The position numbers and the translations under genes are program-made. Source: a virus. From it: a stretch of DNA of 59,377 nucleotides. Under the pieces are notes generated by a model. It did no database searches, had not been told where the DNA came from, and worked only from the letters and a program-made list of their open reading frames with translations. Where the stretch lies: positions 1-59,377 of IMG/VR virus record IMGVR_UViG_3300044949_001207; one strand, 5' to 3'. This document shows positions 28,140-36,862 of this stretch, one piece after another; the first letter of the stretch is position 1; each line of letters opens with the position of its first letter.

Positions 28140-29476
28140 CACTCAGCTCCTGTTGGCTGCGGCTCTTGGTCGCGGGGGAAGACATACTTGTAGGGGGTCT
28201 CATTGACAGGGTCTGCGATCATTCGCTCAAGCGCCGCCCTGTGCTGGGTGAGCTTGGTGAGGACAGCAGACTGAACCTGTGCCGCGTTAGCCCGACCGTC
28301 TTCGCCAGCCATGCGCTTCTGGTAGACGTTGATGTAGACAGGCCCAAGCTCTCCTTCTATTGCCTGGCGTCGTGCCTCAGGCGTCGGAAGGGTGCTGTAT
28401 CGGTCAGACAGCAGTTGACGCATCTTGCCGTCAATCAGCCTCATCTTCGCGTATGCGGGATTCGCATCCTGCCCAGCACCGGCTGCAGCGCGGTGCTCAT
28501 CCAGGGCAGACAGGTATCCCTCCAAATAAAAGCTGGTGTCTTGAGCGGCGATGATGCCGCGTTCCATCGCCTCTTCCTTCTTTGCAGCATCCTCATTCAT
28601 CACAAACCCAGGTATCTGCGACCTCGCCGCCATCCTGCGGGCGAGAATCTCTCGCACGCGCTCATCGGAAGGCTTGGTGACATCGGAGCGAATCGTCTGC
28701 TCTGCGTTCTGGGCAAAAGCGCCAGACTTGATCTCCAGCTCCTGTTGCTGCAGATCAAGTGATCGCTTTACGTTGGTCTGCGATGCCTCATGCAACTCCT
28801 GCTGCGCCTTGAGGGTCGCGGCGGCGATCCCGATGTTGAGCGCTTGCTTGGCAAACTCAGTCTCAGTGCGGGAGGTGACGGCATCGCGCATGCCGATTGC
28901 GGCCCGCGCACGCCGGATGTGCTCGTCGCCGCGCGACATCCACATCTGATCGTCCAGCACCGAAGGCCTAGCTGCCGCCTGGGGAGCTGCGGCCTGGGCA
29001 GGGGCTTGCTGAGGTGCTGCGGGCTGGGGGGTCGGCGCAGCCTGACCAGACGGCACCTCCCGTAGCGACCCAGGAACAAACGACTCCCCAGGCCCAAGAG
29101 TCACGCCCTCTGGCAACGCTTGAGACTGCGACTGCATGACGGGTACGCGGCGGCACCCGCCAGGGCCGCACTCAATGCGGTACGCCTGCGACTGCTGCGG
29201 AGCGCTTGCCAGCCGGATCGTCGGGCCTGGGGCATCAGCCGCTGGCGCTTCCTGCTGGCCGTAGACATCGTCCATGTTGGCCGAGGCTAGGCGAGTTGGC
29301 GGCACCACAGACGAGATGTCGATCCCCTGCGCCCGATCCGTCATGGCCTGGGTGTCGAGAGCATTCAACGCTCCGCGCATGCCGGGATTGTCGCCGCCGG
29401 TTTGGGACATCGGGCTGTACTGCATCCGCTGCCGCGGGCGGCGAATCTTCGCCATGAGCTGTTCGAGCATTTCCAT
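28139..29476 (-). CDS. Internal virion protein candidate, 445 aa
   Basis: The first ~190 residues are Pro/Gln/Ala-rich and likely disordered. The remainder is helical (TETEFAKQALNIGIAAATLKAQQELHEASQTNVKRSLDLQQQELEIKSG..., coiled-coil-like). It resembles ejected core proteins of podoviruses in composition, size and position between the tail fibre genes and the 1133-aa protein. No enzyme motif is seen. Confidence 0.55.
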   Translation of the reverse strand: MEMLEQLMAKIRRPRQRMQYSPMSQTGGDNPGMRGALNALDTQAMTDRAQGIDISSVVPPTRLASANMDDVYGQQEAPAADAPGPTIRLASAPQQSQAYRIECGPGGCRRVPVMQSQSQALPEGVTLGPGESFVPGSLREVPSGQAAPTPQPAAPQQAPAQAAAPQAAARPSVLDDQMWMSRGDEHIRRARAAIGMRDAVTSRTETEFAKQALNIGIAAATLKAQQELHEASQTNVKRSLDLQQQELEIKSGAFAQNAEQTIRSDVTKPSDERVREILARRMAARSQIPGFVMNEDAAKKEEAMERGIIAAQDTSFYLEGYLSALDEHRAAAGAGQDANPAYAKMRLIDGKMRQLLSDRYSTLPTPEARRQAIEGELGPVYINVYQKRMAGEDGRANAAQVQSAVLTKLTQHRAALERMIADPVNETPYKYVFPRDQEPQPTGAE

Positions 29477-29493
29477 CGTCGTACTCCTTTGCC

Positions 29494-29745
29494 TTACTGT
29501 GCCGGTGTCGGCCTTGTGCGCGGTGCGGGGCGAACCACTGGGGCAGGCTCATCGTCGGTGGGCGTTAGTGCTGCGTACCATTCCGCGAAACGCTGTAGCG
29601 GCCCTCCTGGAACAGCGTCTGTCAGTGCGTCATCGCAGGCCAGCCAGCCGCCCTGCTTGCCGCGCACGACGCTGACGCGAACGCTGCCTGTGTTGAACGC
29701 CGCAAGCGATGCGCGCTGCCCGTCCGTCACCGTCAGCCAGCCCAT
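29494..29745 (-). CDS. Hypothetical protein, 83 aa
   Basis: Unrecognised. The N-terminal half (MGWLTVTDGQRASLAAFNTGSVRVSVVRGKQGGWLACDDAL) looks beta-rich, and the C-terminal tail is Pro/Arg-rich. The start at ATG 29745 has TGGAG 9 nt before it. The long upstream extension of the frame (to 29961) overlaps the previous gene and is discarded. Confidence 0.55.
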   Translation of the reverse strand: MGWLTVTDGQRASLAAFNTGSVRVSVVRGKQGGWLACDDALTDAVPGGPLQRFAEWYAALTPTDDEPAPVVRPAPRTRPTPAQ

Positions 29746-29758
29746 TAGACGACTCCAC

Positions 29759-30724
29759 TCATGGGTGATTAGTTGTGATCGCGCGGCCAAGCGCAGTTTG
29801 GAATGCCGCCATCGCGGTGTTGTACGCAGATCGGGCGGCGCTAGAGCCAAGCGACTTGCCGACCGAATACGCGGCGATGGTTGCGGACGCGCCGTAATAG
29901 TCAGTGAATGGAGTATAGTCTGGGTCTGATACGTTAGTCTGCGCAAAACCGCCAGCCACAAGCGGGGTCGGATAGTTTGTGGCGTTTTGAAACGACACTA
30001 GGGAGCCAGTTGTAGTCCCGTATGTAATGTCAGTGCCGTTCCGGGTGTACACGCCTGTGTTGGACGAAGGGAATTCAGCAAGGTGAAACCCATATCCCCT
30101 GCTGTTCTTGTTCGCCTCAACGAAGTGGTTTGCTGTTCCCGTAGAGCCTGCGCCTGCCACCATTGTGTTGCAGGGCATGTTAGAGAGCGTCGTGCTCAAC
30201 ACGCCGCCGCCGTACGAGGCGTCAATCACAAGCCCGCAATCGTCAGCCCAGCCGCCCCAATCCATATAGCCAAACAGGAAAAGTTCGCCGTAGTCGCGGT
30301 TGTAGACCGCCAGATGCACGTCGTTGTATTGGCAGCCGAATGTGTAGGCAGTTGGAAGGTCAAGCCCAGTGTCCAGCACCTTGTAGTAATCGCCAGCAAG
30401 GCCCGTTGCCTCTGAGTAGTTCGCGGACACATACGGCCCGATGTTTGCGTCTATGGTGCCGCCGTACTGCGTGCCGCTTGCCGACGCACCGCGGTAAAGC
30501 GGCGTTCTGGCGGCTGCGAGGTTGCCGCCGCAGATGAGGTTGAGTCGCAGGAACTTGCTGCGGATGCCAGCCGCGTCGATGGCCCTACAAAAGGCGGAAA
30601 CCGCCGACATCACAGAAGGCGTGATGCCCGTTCCGCCGTTTGCCAGAGCAGCAGTACGCCACGCCACAGCCTCTGGGTGGTAGCTGCGCTTCCTTGGGCG
30701 GTTTGTGCGCGGGTTGTACGGCAT
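29759..30724 (-). CDS. Virion surface/tail protein, 321 aa
   Basis: It opens with a conserved-looking MPYNPRTNRPRKRSYHPEAVAWRTAALANGG and FCRAIDAAGIRSKFLRLNLICGGNLAAARTPLYRG, then a Gly/Tyr/Asn-rich beta region. Similar proteins occur next to tail fibre genes in environmental phages. I infer a tail or appendage role. It follows the fibre genes 31394-32942. Confidence 0.6.
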   Translation of the reverse strand: MPYNPRTNRPRKRSYHPEAVAWRTAALANGGTGITPSVMSAVSAFCRAIDAAGIRSKFLRLNLICGGNLAAARTPLYRGASASGTQYGGTIDANIGPYVSANYSEATGLAGDYYKVLDTGLDLPTAYTFGCQYNDVHLAVYNRDYGELFLFGYMDWGGWADDCGLVIDASYGGGVLSTTLSNMPCNTMVAGAGSTGTANHFVEANKNSRGYGFHLAEFPSSNTGVYTRNGTDITYGTTTGSLVSFQNATNYPTPLVAGGFAQTNVSDPDYTPFTDYYGASATIAAYSVGKSLGSSAARSAYNTAMAAFQTALGRAITTNHP

Positions 30725-30796
30725 AGCTGCGCCTGTCTAGCGGGCGGGTGCTGTGCCGCCTCCTAGTGTTTGTGGGCGGGAGGCCTGCCTCATCAG

Positions 30797-31144
30797 CTAC
30801 CCAATCGCAGCCCTGCGGGAGGCGTATTCCGCCGACAGCTCAGCCCTCGCCTGCCCATAGGCCAGCATCATCGCCGTCATGTCTTCGAGGCTGGAGAAGG
30901 TGCGGGGGACGCCATCCTTGTCGATCACCGGGGGCAGGGCAGCACCGGCAGCGTCGGCCTCCTTGGCGAGGACGAACACACCAGTGAGAAGGCTCACATC
31001 CTGCTCCGTCAGGCCCAGCCTCCAGCCGTCTGGAGTGGGCCAGCCATCGGCAATGACGTTTGCCCACCAGAAGTCCAGGTTGGCGAGGTCGGTCGCCTTC
31101 TGGATCTCAGCCTGACGCTCTGGGTCGATGCTAATTAGCGGCAT
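30797..31144 (-). CDS. Hypothetical protein near tail fibre, 115 aa
   Basis: Mostly helical (DPERQAEIQKATDLANLDFWW, LTEQDVSLLTGVFVLAKEADAAG, TAMMLAYGQARAELSAEYASRRAA). It could be a fibre chaperone or assembly protein by its position, as such proteins often follow fibre genes. The start at ATG 31144 has GGAGAGGAACA before it. Confidence 0.55.
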   Translation of the reverse strand: MPLISIDPERQAEIQKATDLANLDFWWANVIADGWPTPDGWRLGLTEQDVSLLTGVFVLAKEADAAGAALPPVIDKDGVPRTFSSLEDMTAMMLAYGQARAELSAEYASRRAAIG

Positions 31145-31385
31145 TGTTCCTCTCCGCATGCCAGGCTTCCGCACCGATCCCATGTCCGTGCGGGTTGGAA
31201 AAGTCTGCCGTCCAGGCGTCCCGGTAGATGCTGTCCTCCGGAAGGTCTGAGTGCTGGATGATGAGGTACGGACGCCCGGCGGGAACGTCCTTTCGTGCGA
31301 TCTCCTCTACCGACAGGCCGCAGGCCACAGGGAAGATGATCGCGATTCCGCCATCGTCGTTCGGGTAAATGATTCGCTCGTCCAT
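31131..31385 (-). CDS. Hypothetical protein, 84 aa (tail-fibre-assembly-like)
   Basis: The segment YLIIQHSDLPEDSIYRDAWTADFSNPHG resembles a short motif in small phage proteins encoded behind fibre genes (R-P-Y-x-I...D-LP-D..FRdAW). The N-terminus reads MDERIIYPNDDGGIAIIFPV. GGAGGACTC precedes ATG 31385. The role in fibre assembly is inferred from location. Confidence 0.6.
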   Translation of the reverse strand: MDERIIYPNDDGGIAIIFPVACGLSVEEIARKDVPAGRPYLIIQHSDLPEDSIYRDAWTADFSNPHGHGIGAEAWHAERNNAAN

Positions 31386-31393
31386 GAGTCCTC

Positions 31394-32599
31394 CTAGCGG
31401 AATACGGCAACACTCATTGTCGTGGGGTTGGCATACGCCGCAGAGTCCACATGGGCGATCTGGCAGTACGCCACATTGCGCGAAGTCACTGTGTCGTAGG
31501 TCGAGCCTCTTGAGTTGACCGCTTCGGCGGTGCTCGAACCAAACACGACCGCGTAGTTGGTGTCGGGCATGGTGTTGAGGAAGTTGACCTGATACCGGCC
31601 TGCGCCAGTGATCTGCACAACAGAGGTCACGCCACCAGACGCAAGCAGTGGGTAGTTCGTATTGGACGAGAAGGTGATGCTTCCAATCCAGGATCGACCC
31701 GTTGCGGCCACCCGATACCAAGCCCCGGTGGTGGCATTCCATGCCCAGTGCGTGTTGTCGGCGGGTGTGGTGTAATTCGTCCGTCCATCCGCTGCCGTGG
31801 CGGAGACCGCCGACAGGGTGTTGCTGTACAGGGAGTTTTCCAGATCCTTGATCTTCGTGACCGTAGCGCCTGACGCTACGTCAGCAGTGATCGTTCCGTC
31901 GAGGTACAGCGAATTGGTCTTGCCGTACCTGGCCGCGATGGTGGCCTGGTTGTTGATCGTCGTGCTACCAGAGGTGTTGCCGGTGAAAAACGCCCATGCA
32001 CGAACCGCGTACTGCGGACGCATGACCGGGGTGTAGTCTGGCGAACCGGAACTTTGGCCGGGAATGGCCGACCAGGTGGTGCCTTCCGAGTCGATCTGCC
32101 ACCGAAGCTTGCCTTCCGTAGCGATGCCGACAGTGTTCTCGTCGGGGAAGAAGACTCCAGTGTCGCCGTCGAGCGTCGTGCTGTACGCGGGCGCAGCCGA
32201 GGTTCCGGCGTCGGTCTTGAGCTGGCCGGTGAACACCGGGCTGGCAAGGCTCTGCATGCCGTCCAGGAACACCCGCGCGGCGGCGGCAGTGGCGCATGCC
32301 AGCAGGCCGCGACCAACTGAAGTGCAGGCGATCTCCTCGACAACACCTGAGCCGCTGCTGGCCCTGCCCAGGATCTTGTCCGTCGCACTGACGTTCTGGA
32401 TCTTGGCGTAGGTCACCGCATTGTTGACGAGCTTCGCCGTCGTGACCGTACCGTCGCCTGGAGGCCCGCCGCCAATCGCGGCGATGGTTCCGGCGCTGAT
32501 CCGCACAGTCTGGCTGAACGTACTGTCGATGGCCGGGAGGAAGTCGGTCGAATTCGCAGACCGGGTCTCCAGCTCACTGATCTTCACTGCATCTGGCAT
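31394..32599 (-). CDS. Tail fibre protein, 401 aa
   Basis: The N-terminal part (VKISELETRSANSTDFLPAIDST) and the repeat-like stretch (TTAKLVNNAVTYAKIQNVSATDKILGRASSGSGVVEEIACTSVGRGLLA) are typical of phage fibre shafts. The middle has SPVFTGQLKTDAGTSAAPAYSTTLDGDTGVFFP, a beta-helix/peptidase-fibre motif. The C-terminal ~120 residues are Tyr/Thr/Ser-rich and should form the receptor-binding tip. It is the most host-range-relevant gene in the window. Confidence 0.75.
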   Translation of the reverse strand: MPDAVKISELETRSANSTDFLPAIDSTFSQTVRISAGTIAAIGGGPPGDGTVTTAKLVNNAVTYAKIQNVSATDKILGRASSGSGVVEEIACTSVGRGLLACATAAAARVFLDGMQSLASPVFTGQLKTDAGTSAAPAYSTTLDGDTGVFFPDENTVGIATEGKLRWQIDSEGTTWSAIPGQSSGSPDYTPVMRPQYAVRAWAFFTGNTSGSTTINNQATIAARYGKTNSLYLDGTITADVASGATVTKIKDLENSLYSNTLSAVSATAADGRTNYTTPADNTHWAWNATTGAWYRVAATGRSWIGSITFSSNTNYPLLASGGVTSVVQITGAGRYQVNFLNTMPDTNYAVVFGSSTAEAVNSRGSTYDTVTSRNVAYCQIAHVDSAAYANPTTMSVAVFR

Positions 32600-32600
32600 G

Positions 32601-32942
32601 TCAGCCCTTCAGCAAAAGTTGACAAGTGACCGTCCCCGATCCGGTGGTCGCGGTAACGTAGAACGCCCCAAACAGCTCATCGGGGATCGGGTAGCACCGA
32701 CCGCCAACAACGCTCAGCGTCACCGCCGTGCCGGTGGAGTCGTAAGCCTGAAACGATGTCGATGAATCGGACTGCGTCTTCACATAGAAAGTCAGGGTCG
32801 TGGACGCTGACCCAGAGGCTACCAGGATCATCCCGCCGCAATAGGTGTTCAGGGCGAACCCACCGCTGGTGGACAGGCTTGTGGTGAACACGACGGAGTT
32901 CGATGTCAGGTCGTTGAACCGACAGGTCTGGATGAGGGTCAT
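32601..32942 (-). CDS. Small virion protein, 113 aa
   Basis: All-beta composition rich in T, S, G and V (VVFTTSLSTSGGFALNTYCGGMILVASGSASTTLTFYV), like a jelly-roll or Ig-like decoration domain. It lies just upstream of the tail fibre gene in the leftward operon, so it could be a fibre base or trimming protein. Confidence 0.6.
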   Translation of the reverse strand: MTLIQTCRFNDLTSNSVVFTTSLSTSGGFALNTYCGGMILVASGSASTTLTFYVKTQSDSSTSFQAYDSTGTAVTLSVVGGRCYPIPDELFGAFYVTATTGSGTVTCQLLLKG

Positions 32943-33922
32943 CAGTAGCTCCTGCTCCGCTGAATGCGGTCTAGTGTGGTCGGCTGCGCAGGCGAGGTGC
33001 CAGCGGGTTTTTGCTGCGGGGCCAGGCCCATCTCCTGAAGATGCGCGGCCTCAGCTGCAGCCAGGTCTGGATCGAATCCGCCGCCTTTCTGCGATTGCTG
33101 CGGCTGAGGAGTCCCGCCAAGGACACCGGCACCCTTCAGGGCGTAGTAACCGATGGGCAGCATTGACCCGCCGAGCATGGCACCGGCGACCCGCTTGATG
33201 GTCGGCATGTTGCGGTTGAGCGCCGACTCAATGCCTAAAGACGCTGGCGGCACCTGCCCCTTGTCGAAGTACCTGTTCCTCGCAGCCTCATCCTGCGCAT
33301 CCGCCCACTGCTTCGAGCCTGGCTGCGGCCCCTTCTTCCCCTTGCTTGGCTTTGGGTCAGCGGCTGCGGTGCCTGCGTCAACGGTATCCCCAGCGGCAGC
33401 GGCTACGCCGGGCTTGCGAAACACCACTGCCACATTTACGCCATTTGCGTCGAGATCGAACTGCTTCAGGTCTCCGCCCGTCATGGCGGCTTGAATGCCG
33501 TTTCCGATAACTCGCCCTAGCACCTCAGGATCGACGGTTCGTCGCCGCTTCTTGGTCGAGCCGGGCTTCGTTGCGGCTGTCGCCGGGTCAGCTCCGACAT
33601 CAGCATCCGATGCAGGCGTGGACGGATTGACGTTCGTCTGCAGCTGCGGCCCGCCTGGTGCGGGGTTGTTGGCGTTCCAGGTCAGCAGCGCCTCGCCGTC
33701 TGCCATGAGCGGGGCGATCTGGTCGGGCGGGACTCCGCGGGTTTCCAAGTGGTCGATCACATCGACAAGCGTTGTGGTCTTGGGGTCAAGGCCCAGATTC
33801 GTGGCGACGAATGGAAGCGGCACTGTCCCAACCATCGGCGGAGGAGCGCCGATGGCAGGGCCGCTAGGCTTCGTTGGCGTCTTCGGCTTGGCACTGGGCG
33901 GAGTCTTCGGAGGCTTTGCCAT
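32942..33922 (-). CDS. Hypothetical virion-block protein, 326 aa
   Basis: Unrecognised. It has a Lys/Pro-rich N-terminus (about 25 residues) and several low-complexity linkers around a short helical domain (PEVLGRVIGNGIQAAMTGGDLKQFDLD). There is a weakly hydrophobic helix at about 235-255 (IKRVAGAMLGGSMLPIGYYALKGAGVLGG), which could insert into membrane on ejection. Poorly conserved in appearance. Confidence 0.5.
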   Translation of the reverse strand: MAKPPKTPPSAKPKTPTKPSGPAIGAPPPMVGTVPLPFVATNLGLDPKTTTLVDVIDHLETRGVPPDQIAPLMADGEALLTWNANNPAPGGPQLQTNVNPSTPASDADVGADPATAATKPGSTKKRRRTVDPEVLGRVIGNGIQAAMTGGDLKQFDLDANGVNVAVVFRKPGVAAAAGDTVDAGTAAADPKPSKGKKGPQPGSKQWADAQDEAARNRYFDKGQVPPASLGIESALNRNMPTIKRVAGAMLGGSMLPIGYYALKGAGVLGGTPQPQQSQKGGGFDPDLAAAEAAHLQEMGLAPQQKPAGTSPAQPTTLDRIQRSRSY

Positions 33923-33930
33923 GGTGAGTC

Positions 33931-35502
33931 CTAAGCAAGGAGGGCGGCAAGTACGTTCGGGTTCCTCAGCATCGCCGGGCTGAGGTAACTGGTATCACCG
34001 CTGGACGGGGTGATCTGCGGGGGTGCCGCATCTGGTGTGGTTATGGTCTGGTCAGCCTGTGCGGATGTATCCCGCAGGCCGTCCAGCAGGACATCGCGGA
34101 GGGACGGAGCCGCCTGCGGGCCTTCCCGGTTCATGCGGACATCGGAGTACTGCTCGAAAGGCATGCCCTGTTCCGCGGCCCGTCTGAGGTAAATCTCGCC
34201 GTTGCGGCCCGGCGTGAGCGGGTCTTGCGCGAAATCCAGTGCCGAGGTGTAGCCTTCGCGGAAACCTGTGGGCTTACGCGGAAGCGGTGCCTGCTGAGCG
34301 ATAGACCTGTCCAGCAGCCGGGCGACGAGGTTCACGAACTGCGGGTCATCCCAGCGGCCTCCGGTGCGAATCCACCGGGCCAGCAGCTCACCAGAGTTGG
34401 CGTTCTGGCTGTAGGCAAGACCACCTGTGTCGCGGTTCCAGTGCGGGGACGGAGCGGCCCAGAACGGCAGCACCTCATCAAGATTGACGGTGGCCTGCGG
34501 GTCTCCGCTAGCCGCCATATTGACCAGCATCTCCAGCTTCTTCTTCGCAGACGAGCTGGTGCGAACGTCCATCCCCAGATCCTCGCCTGCCGTCCTGTTC
34601 GACATGGAGGCAATCTGCGCTGGCGTCAGCTGCGGTTCTCCAACAAGAGCTGCCCGCTGCTTGTAGCCCAGAGACTTGATCACATCGTCGGTGAGCTGCT
34701 GCCCGTAGATTGCCTGCATGACCTCAGGCGTAATCTGATCCGGCGCAATCCCCGACAGCATGGCGATCTGCTCAGGGGTCAGCGTTCCTATGTTCGCGTC
34801 ACCAACGGTCAGTCCGCGGAGGAGCGGTTCTTGGTAATCGCGTCGTGCGATAAACAGGTCGGGGTTGGACTGCCACAGAACTTGGCGCTCCTCCCATGGG
34901 CGCAGCTGGTCTCCAGGCTTGCTGCCATACCGCATCGCACCACTGCGCTGCTCTAGGCTGCGTTCGACTGCCTTGGAGAAGTTCGCCCCGTATGTGCCAG
35001 GACGATCCAGGGGGTCTTGTTTGGACGCGAAGTTGGATCGCTTCAGGTCTCCCTCAGCCACATACCGCGGGTTCTTCGATGCCTTGGCCGGGGCAGGCTC
35101 AGCCTCAAACGCACTCTGCGCACCAGGATCGGTCGGCCCTGCAAGAGAGGCATCTGCGCCAGATGCGTAGGCCTGCATCAAACCCGCCGGGCTACCGGCA
35201 TCCGCAATCAGAGACTCCCGCTGGCTGGGTGATAGGAAGTCCAGGACGGCGCGAACCGCCTCGACCTCCTGGGGATTCGCGTCCTTCCCAAGCCGGGACA
35301 TGGCAGATACGAAGTTGCTGCGGGCCTGGGCGCTCGAAGCAATGGCATCAGCTGCCCGCGACAGCATGTTGTCGCTGGCTTCGAGGTCGCGTCCGCTTAC
35401 CGACTGCAAGCCCTCGTCGGTCGTGTAGGCGTCCTGCTCGACATCCGCCATCGACCGGCGAATGCCCTTGATGTTCCCGCCGCCAAATGACTTGGGAGCC
35501 AT
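33931..35502 (-). CDS. Hypothetical virion-block protein, 523 aa
   Basis: Unrecognised, largely helical and charged, with a repeated LTPEQIA/LTPAQIASM motif around 240-310 (GTLTPEQIAMLSGIAPDQITPEVMQAI...). This hints at short helical repeats. It has no signal peptide or catalytic motif. Its place between the tail nozzle genes and fibre genes suggests an internal or tail component. Confidence 0.5.
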   Translation of the reverse strand: MAPKSFGGGNIKGIRRSMADVEQDAYTTDEGLQSVSGRDLEASDNMLSRAADAIASSAQARSNFVSAMSRLGKDANPQEVEAVRAVLDFLSPSQRESLIADAGSPAGLMQAYASGADASLAGPTDPGAQSAFEAEPAPAKASKNPRYVAEGDLKRSNFASKQDPLDRPGTYGANFSKAVERSLEQRSGAMRYGSKPGDQLRPWEERQVLWQSNPDLFIARRDYQEPLLRGLTVGDANIGTLTPEQIAMLSGIAPDQITPEVMQAIYGQQLTDDVIKSLGYKQRAALVGEPQLTPAQIASMSNRTAGEDLGMDVRTSSSAKKKLEMLVNMAASGDPQATVNLDEVLPFWAAPSPHWNRDTGGLAYSQNANSGELLARWIRTGGRWDDPQFVNLVARLLDRSIAQQAPLPRKPTGFREGYTSALDFAQDPLTPGRNGEIYLRRAAEQGMPFEQYSDVRMNREGPQAAPSLRDVLLDGLRDTSAQADQTITTPDAAPPQITPSSGDTSYLSPAMLRNPNVLAALLA

Positions 35503-35504
35503 GA

Positions 35505-35801
35505 CTACTTCTTGCCCTTCTTGACCTTGGACATGAGCTTGTCAGAGACCTCCTCACGAAGGTCTTCGTCGGTCACCGGGATCGGTGCGGGAGCGCCGCG
35601 GGTCTGGTGCAGCTCGACCAGCTTGTCGTTCTCCGACTCCTGCTCCTCAGTGGCGGCGTCTGGGTTGGGGTCATTCTTTTTGCCGCGCTTGTGCATGGGC
35701 AGCTCAAGCTCGTCATGCGTGGCAAGGGCCGCCTGCAGCATCTTGCGAATGACCGGATCTTTCAGTGACCCGAAGTTGAGGGCGATGTAGTCTGACTTCA
35801 T
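35505..35801 (-). CDS. Hypothetical charged protein, 98 aa
   Basis: It has an N-terminal conserved-looking segment (MKSDYIALNFGSLKDPVIRKMLQAALATHDELELP), then a strongly charged region (NDPNPDAATEEQESENDKLVE) and a Lys-rich tail (SKVKKGKK). ATG 35801 is preferred over a TTG five codons upstream. The role is unknown. Confidence 0.55.
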   Translation of the reverse strand: MKSDYIALNFGSLKDPVIRKMLQAALATHDELELPMHKRGKKNDPNPDAATEEQESENDKLVELHQTRGAPAPIPVTDEDLREEVSDKLMSKVKKGKK

Positions 35802-35819
35802 AGCACTAGGCTCCAATCG

Positions 35820-36329
35820 TTAAAACAACGAAGACATGATTTCGACTTCGCGATTCTTTGCTGCAATCGCATCGTCTACGGCGCGCTGGAAGTTGGCGGT
35901 CTTGGTGTCGGCAAACCGCTTGTAAGAGGCCTTGCGCTCCTGGGTGCGGACATCGTCGCGGTCGAGCAGCAAGTCGCGCAGCCACCCTTGCTCCCCGGCC
36001 TGCCGCTCCTGGAACAACAGGTCGGCAGTCGCGTTGCCCGAATAACGATTGAGCAAATCCTGCTGGGCCTGGGCGTAGTTCTTCGAGGACTCAGTGTCGG
36101 CAAGCAGGCCAGCCCGGTAGGCGGAGTTCTTCGACCCCGCCTGAACGCCCTTCCCGGCCTGCCCCAGGTAGCCGCGCATGTCGCCGCTGTACGCGGCGCG
36201 GGACATGGATTCGTTCCTGGCCTGACGCTGGAAGTCTTGGTTCGGGCGGATCGCGCCAGAGAACGTCGGCGCATAAATCTGCGGCGTGCGGTAGGCAACC
36301 GGCGTCTTGGTGCTGGGCGTGGAAAACAT
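35820..36329 (-). CDS. Hypothetical virion-block protein, 169 aa
   Basis: A Gln/Asn/Ser/Ala-rich protein. The first 60 residues are extended (TPVAYRTPQIYAPTFSGAIRPNQD), and the rest is a long helix (KNYAQAQQDLLNRYSGNATADLLFQERQAGEQGWLRDLLLDRDDVR...). This is like helical internal or ejection proteins. Adjacent gene 36329-36859 has the same plan. Confidence 0.55.
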   Translation of the reverse strand: MFSTPSTKTPVAYRTPQIYAPTFSGAIRPNQDFQRQARNESMSRAAYSGDMRGYLGQAGKGVQAGSKNSAYRAGLLADTESSKNYAQAQQDLLNRYSGNATADLLFQERQAGEQGWLRDLLLDRDDVRTQERKASYKRFADTKTANFQRAVDDAIAAKNREVEIMSSLF

Positions 36330-36859
36330 CAGAGGAACCCGCCAACCATGCGAAGGATCGATGCCGCCATCTTGGCGTCAGCGTTCTTGAATTCCCGATC
36401 TTGGTATGCCTTGAGGTCTGCAATCTTCGTGCGGTAGCCCTGCTGCACATCCGCACCGAAGACATCAAACAGATTCTCCAACCTGAACCTGTCGGAGGCG
36501 TTCTGCCGCTGCGCCAGGATGTCATCGGCGCGAGACTTCTCCGCCTGCGTCTGGTAATCGACGTTGAACTTGTCAACCGACCTGTTCATGGCGTTGCGGC
36601 TAGTGTCTGTCAGCGCGCGGGAAAAGGCGGTGCGAGACCTGTCGCCTGAGGATGCGGTGTAGCCCTTGTACGGGGTCGGCACATCGGAGATCCGCCCCAG
36701 GAGGGCAGAGCCGATGGGGCTGGCCGTCGAGATTTGGCTGCGGTAGTCGCCGCGGGGCGTCTGAACGTCGAGCTTGCCAATCGTCGGATACCTGGAGTTC
36801 TCGAACCCAGGTCGCGGCTGAAGCCCAAGCGGAGGCGGCGGTGTTGCTTTCTTTGCCAT
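36329..36859 (-). CDS. Hypothetical virion-block protein, 176 aa
   Basis: A proline-rich start (MAKKATPPPPLGLQPRPGF) is followed by an extended part and then a long helix (VDYQTQAEKSRADDILAQRQNASDRFRLENLFDVFGADVQQGYRTKIADLKAYQDREFKN). The layout resembles the 35820-36329 product, and the two may be diverged duplicates or partners. Start overlaps the stop of the gene downstream. Confidence 0.55.
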   Translation of the reverse strand: MAKKATPPPPLGLQPRPGFENSRYPTIGKLDVQTPRGDYRSQISTASPIGSALLGRISDVPTPYKGYTASSGDRSRTAFSRALTDTSRNAMNRSVDKFNVDYQTQAEKSRADDILAQRQNASDRFRLENLFDVFGADVQQGYRTKIADLKAYQDREFKNADAKMAASILRMVGGFL

Positions 36860-36862
36860 GTG

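Noticed and set aside
30725-30796. Possible terminator (GCCTCC/GGAGGC pairing) between 30797 and 30724
   Set aside because: The loop would be 15 nt, there is no U-run, and one arm is a ribosome-site-like GGAGG; not convincing.
31397-31411. GCGGAATACGGCAAC near the repeat consensus
   Set aside because: Three bases differ or are missing in the core, and it codes the conserved end of the tail fibre on the other strand.
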